The position numbers and the translations under genes were made by a program. This document shows positions 13,779-18,387 of a DNA stretch of 18,387 nt, one piece after another. The DNA comes from Desulfuromonadaceae bacterium UBA5613 (lineage in GTDB: Bacteria; Desulfobacterota; Desulfuromonadia; Desulfuromonadales; UBA2197), in the NCBI GenBank assembly GCA_002424625.1, contig DIKR01000037.1, positions 513-18,899 of the forward strand, read 5' to 3'. A model generated the notes under the pieces. That model searched no databases and was not told the origin of the DNA. It worked only from the letters and a program-made list of their open reading frames with translations. Position 1 is the first letter of the stretch. The number at the start of each line of letters is the position of its first letter.

Positions 13779-14549
13779 TTAGTTACGCAAAAAACCGGTG
13801 AGCGGGCTGGAAGCCTCCGCCTGCCGCCGTTCGCTGCCAAGGCCGGCGAGATAGCCTTCCCGCCCGGCTTCGACCCCTTTGCGAAAAGCCTGCCCCATCA
13901 ACCCCGGATCGCGTGCCACCGCCAGAGCGGTGTTGACCAGGACGGCATCGGCACCGAGCTCCATCGCTTCAGCGGCATGGGACGGGGCCCCGAGGCCGGC
14001 ATCGACAATGACCGGCACGATCGCCTGTTCGATGATGATGGCAATCTGTTCACGGGTCCGCAGGCCGCGATTCGTGCCGATCGGCGCACCGAGGGGCATA
14101 ACCGTGGCAGTACCGACTTCCTGTAACCGCTTGGCGAGGACCGGATCGGCGTTGATGTAGGGGAGGACGATGAAGCCCTCCTTGACGAGAATTTCCGCTG
14201 CCTTCAAGGTCTCGATCGGGTCGGGGAGGAGGTAATAAGGGTCGGGAGTGACTTCAAGCTTGATCCACGGCTCACAACCGGCCGCACGGGAAAGACGGGC
14301 AAGACGCACCGCTTCTTCAGCATCGCGGGCACCGCTGGTATTGGGGAGGAGCAGATATTTATTCCGGTCGATGTGGGACAACAAGCTGTCCTGCGGGTCG
14401 TCGACGTCGACACGGCGCAGAGCAACAGTGACAATTTCGCAGCCGGAGCCTTCCATGGCAGCGACCATGGCGGCGTTGGAGGAGAATTTTCCGGTGCCGA
14501 TGAGGAGCCGGGAAGAGAAGGTGCGATTGGCAATGATGAGATCGGACAT
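13779..14549 (-). CDS. thiG: Thiazole synthase
   Basis: ThiG builds the thiazole phosphate ring from deoxyxylulose phosphate, dehydroglycine and the ThiS thiocarboxylate. The 256-aa barrel has the full set of family blocks: FSSRLLIGTGKFSS near the start, CEIVTVALRRVDV, LLPNTSGARDAEEAVRLARL, WIKLEVTPDPYYLLPDP with K97 as the imine-forming lysine, GFIVLPYINADPVLAKRL, VMPLGAPIGTNRGL, PVIVDAGLGAPSHAAEAMELGADAVL, and NTALAVARDPGLMGQAF. AAGGA lies 6-7 bases before the ATG. It is separated from thiS by an unusually long gap of 147 bp that contains a MITE-like repeat, while the rest of the operon is tight. Confidence 0.96.
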   Translation of the reverse strand: MSDLIIANRTFSSRLLIGTGKFSSNAAMVAAMEGSGCEIVTVALRRVDVDDPQDSLLSHIDRNKYLLLPNTSGARDAEEAVRLARLSRAAGCEPWIKLEVTPDPYYLLPDPIETLKAAEILVKEGFIVLPYINADPVLAKRLQEVGTATVMPLGAPIGTNRGLRTREQIAIIIEQAIVPVIVDAGLGAPSHAAEAMELGADAVLVNTALAVARDPGLMGQAFRKGVEAGREGYLAGLGSERRQAEASSPLTGFLRN

Positions 14550-14578
14550 GGGAGATCCTTTTCGGGGGAAATTGCTCT

Positions 14579-14682
14579 CCCCTCACCCGGCCTTCGCCAC
14601 CCTCTCCCCGCGTCGGGAGAGGGGAACCTTTTGCAGCCCTTCTCCCTCTGGGAGAATGTGTCCCGCAGGGACGGATGAGGGG
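14579..14682. repeat. MITE-like repeat, copy A, between thiS and thiG
   Basis: This 104-bp element begins CCCCTCACCCGGCC and ends GGATGAGGGG, with inverted ends CCCCTCA/TGAGGGG. It contains two hairpins: CCCTCTCCC/GGGAGAGGG (14600-14623) and TTCTCCC/GGGAGAA (14640-14656). It aligns over its whole length with copy B at 16597-16708. No reading frame is carried. It lies inside the thi operon. Confidence 0.88.
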
Positions 14683-14696
14683 CGCTTTTGAATGAT

Positions 14697-14894
14697 TTAC
14701 CCGCCACCGACGAACTGGACGATTTCGATGCTATCGCCGGCGGCCAACGGGGTCTGGGCAAAGTTGGCGGACAGAACAATGCTGCGATTCAATTCGACCG
14801 CAACCCGGCTGGCATCAAGCCCCAACTCCTGAAGCAGGCCGGCAACGTCGCCGGCGGTGATGTCGCGTTCACGACCGTTAATTTGTAGCTGCAT
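14697..14894 (-). CDS. thiS: Sulfur carrier protein ThiS
   Basis: ThiS is the ubiquitin-like carrier whose C-terminal glycine is adenylated and turned into a thiocarboxylate that feeds sulfur to ThiG. The 65-aa chain starts MQLQINGRERDI, has the beta-grasp pattern with VAVELNRSIV in the middle and AGDSIEIVQFVGGG at the end. The required Gly-Gly terminus is intact, here with three glycines. AAGGAT stands 8 bases before the ATG. The gene lies 22 bp after thiF. It is the functional carrier of the operon, in contrast to the ThiS-like N-terminal domain of ThiF, which lacks the glycine tail. Confidence 0.94.
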   Translation of the reverse strand: MQLQINGRERDITAGDVAGLLQELGLDASRVAVELNRSIVLSANFAQTPLAAGDSIEIVQFVGGG

Positions 14895-14916
14895 GATGAG
14901 TGATCCTTGTCGTTAA

Positions 14917-15723
14917 TTATTCCGGCTCTTCGCCCAACAGCAGGCGCAGGGCCGCATTTGCCTGGTGGTGTGCTGCGATCCCGACGCGCGGCGCCATCAG
15001 CCCCTGGCCGGGACCGGCGCTACTGTCGCCATCGCCGACCAGCCAGAAGTTACGGCCGACGCGACGGGTGGTAATGGTATTAGACGGGCCGAAACCGGCG
15101 AGGCCCGAGGCGGCAATCAACGGTTTTTCGGGAAAGTTCTGCCGCCAGTTCTCAACCAGCAGCGCCTTCTGGTCGGCGCCGTCAAAGGCTTCGACCAGAA
15201 GATCAGCGACGCTAAAAACCTGCGGAATATTAGCGCGATCAAGACGGCCATGATAGGTGGCGACCTTGACAAAGGGGTTGATCCGCCCGAGATTAGCCTT
15301 GAGGGCATCGACCTTGGCCATGCCGATCTGATCGACAAAGTACTGCTGACGATTGAGATTCGACGGTTCGACCAGATCGAAATCAGCCAGCAGCAGCCGC
15401 CCGACACCGATGCGGGCAAGCGCGACCGCCACCGCCGAACCGAGGCCGCCGCAGCCGGCAATGCCGACCGTCCCCCCCTTGATCTTTTCGTGCACTCCCG
15501 GCGTGTGGCGCGCCATGAGGAGCGCTTCCATCTCTTCTGGTGCCGGCACTTCGCCGCGCTGAATCAGCGCCACCCGGTCACCATCGGTCAGGAGTTGATC
15601 CTTTGGCGTCGGAAAACCGTTGACGATGAGGAGATCGGCCTGCGGCTTGTAACTTGCGCGCAGAGCAAAGAGGGTTGTCCCGGCGGGAACCTCGATAGTG
15701 CGTTCATTGACCATGATCTGCAT
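14917..15723 (-). CDS. thiF: ThiS adenylyltransferase ThiF with N-terminal ThiS-like domain
   Basis: This E1-like enzyme activates the ThiS C-terminus with ATP. The 268-aa protein has two parts. Residues 1-60 resemble ThiS (MQIMVNERTIEVPAGTTLFA, LLIVNGFPTP, LLTDGDRVALIQRGEVP) but end without Gly-Gly. Residues 75-268 are the Rossmann-type adenylyltransferase, with GCGGLGS at 90-96, the acidic strand LLLADFDLVEPSNLNRQQY at about 110-128, and a conserved D-Q block. The only cysteine is C91 in the nucleotide loop. The CxxC zinc pairs and the acyl-disulfide cysteine of E. coli ThiF are therefore missing, as in the shorter ThiF family 2. It is the first gene after the TPP riboswitch; the start at 15723 follows only a weak ribosome site (GGTGA) just after the terminator. 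Confidence 0.9.
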   Translation of the reverse strand: MQIMVNERTIEVPAGTTLFALRASYKPQADLLIVNGFPTPKDQLLTDGDRVALIQRGEVPAPEEMEALLMARHTPGVHEKIKGGTVGIAGCGGLGSAVAVALARIGVGRLLLADFDLVEPSNLNRQQYFVDQIGMAKVDALKANLGRINPFVKVATYHGRLDRANIPQVFSVADLLVEAFDGADQKALLVENWRQNFPEKPLIAASGLAGFGPSNTITTRRVGRNFWLVGDGDSSAGPGQGLMAPRVGIAAHHQANAALRLLLGEEPE

Positions 15724-15737
15724 AAAGTCACCACAAA

Positions 15738-15778
15738 TAAAAAGACGGTGGAGCCGGCTCGTCGCGGCTCCACCGTCT
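15738..15778 (-). terminator. Intrinsic terminator of the TPP riboswitch
   Basis: On the minus strand a perfect 14-bp stem (AGACGGTGGAGCCG at 15743-15756 and its complement at 15765-15778) with an 8-base loop is followed by TTTTTAT. It lies between the TPP aptamer and thiF, so thiamine pyrophosphate should cause premature termination. Confidence 0.92.
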
Positions 15779-15796
15779 GCATGATTCGTTCGGGAG

Positions 15797-15897
15797 GATG
15801 CGCCGCTTCCCTACGCCGGTATGAGCCGGATCAGGTTCGAAGGGTCGTCCCGCTGGCTGCGAAACTCTCAGTGACTACAGTCACTCCCCTAGGGCTT
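15797..15897 (-). promoter_or_regulatory. TPP riboswitch (thi box) controlling thiFSGHE
   Basis: Read on the minus strand the aptamer shows all conserved parts in order: CTAGGGGAGTG at the 5' side, CACTGAGAG, GACCCTTCGAACCTGATC, then CCGGCTCATACCGGCGTAGGG and AAGCGG. These match the TPP-binding consensus CUGAGA, ACCUGA and GCGUAGGGA. The P3 region (TTTCGCAGCCAGCGGGA) is short. It regulates by transcription termination, given the terminator that follows. Confidence 0.97.
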
Positions 15898-15910
15898 GAA
15901 TTGTGAAGTC

Positions 15911-15940
15911 AAGCTAGCAGGATGCCGCGGGAAAAGTCAA
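15911..15940 (-). promoter_or_regulatory. Possible promoter of the thi operon
   Basis: On the minus strand TTGACT (15935-15940) and an extended -10, TGC-TAGCTT (15911-15916), lie just before the riboswitch, with a long 18-19-base spacer. The -10 match is poor. Transcription starting from the HD-domain gene upstream is the alternative. Confidence 0.3.
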
Positions 15941-15950
15941 CCGAATATCT

Positions 15951-16526
15951 TTAGCGCTTCCCCTTCACCCACCAGTTGACATCCTCCCCCTCGAACCACC
16001 AACGGCTCGAATCGGTGACCCAGATGGTCTCGGCCAGCTCGCGGGCCACCACGGTCTTCAGTCGCTTCAAGGAGTAGGGATACCACTCTTCCGCATTGCG
16101 ATTGCCGAGATCCCGGTACTCCTTGAGGGCAAGGATCATCTCCAGTTGATCGGCATCGTGGGCGAGACACGACTCCGGCGTCTCCCCGGCGGTAAACTCC
16201 GCGATCGTACCCTGATAATCGTCGCCAAAAGGGAGGGTGGCGGCGAGATCGCGCACGGCCCGTGCTTCATCGACCTGCACATACTTCTTGTTGACATAGT
16301 TAAGATCGCCGGTGCGCGCCTCGGGAATGTCGTGAAAGAGGCAAAGCTGCATGACCCGCGCCGGGTTCACCGTCCCGTCAAGTTGCGCCAGAGTATAACC
16401 GATGACGGCAGTCCGGAAGGAGTGCTCGGCGACCGACTCGGCTCCGGAGCCGAGAAATTGAAAGCCGGTGCGCGGCGTGCGTTTGAGCATCCCGACTTCA
16501 AAGAGGAAGTTGGCAAGGTTCTTCAT
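15951..16526 (-). CDS. HD-domain phosphohydrolase, YfbR/HDDC2 family (probable 5'-nucleotidase)
   Basis: This 191-aa HD-superfamily metal hydrolase resembles YfbR and HDDC2, which remove the 5'-phosphate from deoxynucleoside monophosphates. The metal ligands are visible: H35 in SVAEHSFR, H65-D66 in LCLFHDIPEARTGDLNY, and D124 in LAHDADQLE. The N-terminus (MKNLANFLFEVGMLKRTPRTGF) is typical of the family, which supports the ATG at 16526; AGGA lies 9 bases upstream. An ATG at 16562 would add 12 residues without a ribosome site. The C-terminus carries a tryptophan-rich tail (SSRWWFEGEDVNWWVKGKR). It stands alone between a MITE-like repeat and the thi riboswitch, and nothing in its context tells the substrate. 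Confidence 0.86.
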   Translation of the reverse strand: MKNLANFLFEVGMLKRTPRTGFQFLGSGAESVAEHSFRTAVIGYTLAQLDGTVNPARVMQLCLFHDIPEARTGDLNYVNKKYVQVDEARAVRDLAATLPFGDDYQGTIAEFTAGETPESCLAHDADQLEMILALKEYRDLGNRNAEEWYPYSLKRLKTVVARELAETIWVTDSSRWWFEGEDVNWWVKGKR

Positions 16527-16596
16527 GGCAGGGGTCCTGAGAGAGGGATGGTGGTGCGGCATGGTAGCGTAAAAAAGTGAGGATAGCTAGACGAGA

Positions 16597-16708
16597 TTCC
16601 CCCCTCACCCGGCCGACGGCCACCCTCTCCCTCATGGAGAGGGGAATCTCATCTGGTGCCCTTCTCCCTGAGGGAGAAGGTGCCGCATAGCGGCGGATGA
16701 GGGGGGAA
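16597..16708. repeat. MITE-like repeat, copy B
   Basis: This 112-bp element has a perfect 11-bp terminal inverted repeat (TTCCCCCCTCA at 16597-16607, TGAGGGGGGAA at 16698-16708). Inside are two hairpins, CCCTCTCC/GGAGAGGG and CTTCTCCCT/AGGGAGAAG. It aligns with copy A at 14579-14682 over the full length with a few changes in the loops. It sits 8 bp from the stop codon of the EamA transporter and may also end its transcript. Confidence 0.9.
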
Positions 16709-16716
16709 GGTTTCCC

Positions 16717-17589
16717 TTAGCTAAACCGGATTAAAACCACTCCGGCGAGAATGGTAACGCCAGCCAACAAACGGATGCGACCGCAGGTTTCGTTGAGAAA
16801 AAGGGTGCCGATGAGGACGCCGATGAGGATACTCACCTGTCGGGTCGGAACAGCGTAGCTTAAGGGGGCGAGCTTGAGGCCGTAGCGGAAAGAGAGGAAG
16901 GAACCCATCATCACCGGACCGGCAATGAGGATGAGACGGGGATTGTACTGCCATTCTGCCAGGATGCGGTCGCGGTAACGGGGACGGAGAAGATTGAGGG
17001 ACATAAAGACCAGCATGAAGATGACCAGCAGGTAGGTGAAGTAGAGGGGAGAATAATCCATGACCCCGGTCTTGTCGATGACCGCGCCGACCGAATAGAT
17101 CAAGCCGGCAAAGAGGGCATAGCGCACCGCGTCTTCATTGAGACTGCGCAAGGGGCGCAGGGCTTCATCAAGGGAGAAACGTCGCAACTGGACGCACCAG
17201 ACGCCGATCACGACCAGAGCAATACCGCACAGGCCGAGTCCGGAGATCTTTTCCCCGAGCAGAAGGGCGCCCCACAGCGGCACATACAGCATTGAGGTCT
17301 GCGACAGGGGGTAAACAAGGGAAAGGTCGCCGCGATGATAAGCCTGGCCATTAGCAATATGATACAGGACAAAACAGAGTCCTCCACCGGCAGCGAGAGC
17401 GAGGATGCGGGATGACGGCACCGGAAAGGGACCGGGGAGAAAAGGGAGGAGCGCCGTAAAGAGCGTAGCGGAGATGACAAACATCCACCAGATATAGATC
17501 GTCTTGTCGCGGCTGCGCTTGACGAGCAGATTCCACAGCGCGTGCATCAGCGCCGAAAAGAGGATCAAAGAAAAGGCCAAAGTACTCAT
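16717..17589 (-). CDS. EamA-type transporter (drug/metabolite transporter superfamily)
   Basis: This 290-aa inner-membrane protein has ten hydrophobic segments arranged as two EamA repeats. The first repeat starts LILFSALMHALWNLLVKRSRDK and ends GVWCVQLRRF. The second runs from about residue 155 to the end (GVTILAGVVLIRF), with the typical PLSYAVPTRQVSILIGVLIGTLFLNE block and its conserved proline, followed by glutamate near the C-terminal half. Short basic loops (RRFSLDEALRPL, RPRYRDR) mark cytoplasmic sides. The substrate of such transporters cannot be told from sequence; many export amino acids or metabolites. The ATG at 17589 has no strong ribosome site. It lies 46 bp after the UbiD-type gene and could be cotranscribed with it. 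Confidence 0.88.
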   Translation of the reverse strand: MSTLAFSLILFSALMHALWNLLVKRSRDKTIYIWWMFVISATLFTALLPFLPGPFPVPSSRILALAAGGGLCFVLYHIANGQAYHRGDLSLVYPLSQTSMLYVPLWGALLLGEKISGLGLCGIALVVIGVWCVQLRRFSLDEALRPLRSLNEDAVRYALFAGLIYSVGAVIDKTGVMDYSPLYFTYLLVIFMLVFMSLNLLRPRYRDRILAEWQYNPRLILIAGPVMMGSFLSFRYGLKLAPLSYAVPTRQVSILIGVLIGTLFLNETCGRIRLLAGVTILAGVVLIRFS

Positions 17590-17635
17590 GACGCAGAGTC
17601 TAACCGATATGGTTTTTTTGTCATAGTGAATTTAT

Positions 17636-18387
17636 TCATTTTGAATTAACAAACCAGGATGCCGGCAGTCCGTAATCATTGGCCCGCGCCGCCACTTGAG
17701 CAACAATCTGCGGATCAGGGAACAACGGCTGGGGCAGAGGACGGGAAGCGTCGATATTGAGTCCAATCCCGGGCAGAATCGTCAGATCGCGCTGCAAATC
17801 GACGGCATTCAGAGCGCGCCAGAAAGCAGCGGCGTAATCATGGACATTCACTTCGGGCCCAAAGAGAATGAGCAGCCGCGAGCGCCGCAGCAAATCACTG
17901 TTGCGCAGGCGAGCCAGGAGCCCGGCGCCATCGCCCATCGGATCGGCGGCCACCAGCGCGCAGCCGTGAAAGATCCCTTCGATGGGCATGGCGAGAGCGA
18001 CGATTTCAGGACAATCGATACGCAGCAGCGGCAGAAAGAGTTGCGGGGTGAGAGCCGCCAGATAGCAATCTTCCATCGGCGGCGGCCCGACCACGGTCGC
18101 CGCAATACAACAATCACGGCGCCGGTGCAGGGCCGCGAGGCGCAGGCGCGGTACCAGAGCCGTCGGCGCATAACTGCCGCTGTGATTACCAAAGGGGCCT
18201 TCGCGGCCGACATCACCAGGAACGACGTGCCCTTCCAGTACGACTTCGGCTACGGCCGGGACAAGGAGATCGAGGGTCACGCAGCGCGACAGCGGCAACG
18301 CTTCGCCGGCAAGGAGACCGACAAAAGCGGCTTCGTCAACTCCCGCCGGCAACGGTGCGGCCGCCGCCCAGAGGAGGGCCGGCGGCG
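17636..18387 (-). CDS. UbiD-family decarboxylase, C-terminal part (5' end outside window)
   Basis: This is the C-terminal part, about 250 residues, of a UbiD-type decarboxylase, an enzyme that uses prenylated FMN to remove or add carboxyl groups on unsaturated or aromatic acids. The frame is open to the window edge, with residues PPALLWAAAAPLPAGVDEAAF before the internal TTG, so the start lies outside. The family blocks are clear: AEVVLEGHVVPGDVGREGPFGNHSGSYAP with the catalytic-site glutamates, then TVVGPPPMEDCYLAALTPQLFLPLLR, and near the end GLNIDASRPLP, as in many UbiD proteins. Menaquinone/ubiquinone UbiD and other UbiD-like carboxylases cannot be told apart from this part. The UbiX flavin prenyltransferase is not in the window. 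Confidence 0.88.
   Translation of the reverse strand, partial: PPALLWAAAAPLPAGVDEAAFVGLLAGEALPLSRCVTLDLLVPAVAEVVLEGHVVPGDVGREGPFGNHSGSYAPTALVPRLRLAALHRRRDCCIAATVVGPPPMEDCYLAALTPQLFLPLLRIDCPEIVALAMPIEGIFHGCALVAADPMGDGAGLLARLRNSDLLRRSRLLILFGPEVNVHDYAAAFWRALNAVDLQRDLTILPGIGLNIDASRPLPQPLFPDPQIVAQVAARANDYGLPASWFVNSK

Noticed and set aside
12579..14126. 515-codon open frame on the plus strand opposite thiH and thiG
   Set aside because: It is entirely antisense to genes with intact catalytic motifs, and its composition (Arg, Gly and Glu runs) is that of a shadow frame.
1..18387. CRISPR array, tRNA, rRNA, transposase or phage genes
   Set aside because: No regularly spaced repeats, tRNA-like folds, rRNA stretches or recombinase motifs were seen on reading both strands.

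Overview
The window suggests a GC-rich chromosome of a bacterium from the Desulfuromonadales/Geobacter group (class Desulfuromonadia). This is an inference. It rests on two adjacent acetate-type sodium/solute symporter modules, DUF294 nucleotidyltransferases, a TPP-controlled thiFSGHE operon, and protein similarity that I recognise by eye. No marker gene settles the taxon.

Layout. Positions 1-1142 (+) hold the end of msrA and a TrmJ-type tRNA methyltransferase gene, overlapping by one base. From 1181 to 9867 nearly everything is on the minus strand and concerns carboxylate uptake. In transcription order this stretch holds: an IclR regulator (9103-9867); a DUF4212 small subunit with a VC_2705-type symporter (8781-6707), ended by a strong terminator; a 3-TM membrane protein (6548-6189) with its own terminator; a 735-bp intergenic region; DUF485 with an ActP-type symporter (5452-3257), ended by another strong terminator; and finally a DUF294 nucleotidyltransferase followed by two small membrane proteins (3169-1181). 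Divergent from iclR lies a second DUF294 protein, this one with two CBS domains (10429-11883, +).

Positions 11984-15900 (-) are a thiazole/thiamine operon, thiF-thiS-thiG-thiH-thiE. It is led by a TPP riboswitch and an intrinsic terminator. ThiF carries an N-terminal ThiS-like domain, a MITE-like repeat sits between thiS and thiG, and a 9-bp tandem repeat sits between thiG and thiH. Positions 15951-18387 (-) hold an HD-domain phosphohydrolase, a second MITE-like repeat, an EamA transporter, and the C-terminal part of a UbiD-family decarboxylase cut by the window edge.

How the parts may work together. The most interesting unit is 1181-11883: two symporters with different small partner subunits, two GlnD-like DUF294 proteins with different N-termini, several uncharacterised small membrane proteins and one IclR regulator. 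The same short motif (TAGAAC-N2/3-GTA) lies inside the predicted -35/-10 spacers of both the iclR and the DUF485-actP promoters. This suggests one regulator controls both, and that the DUF294 proteins control the transporters after translation. Neither role has been shown here.
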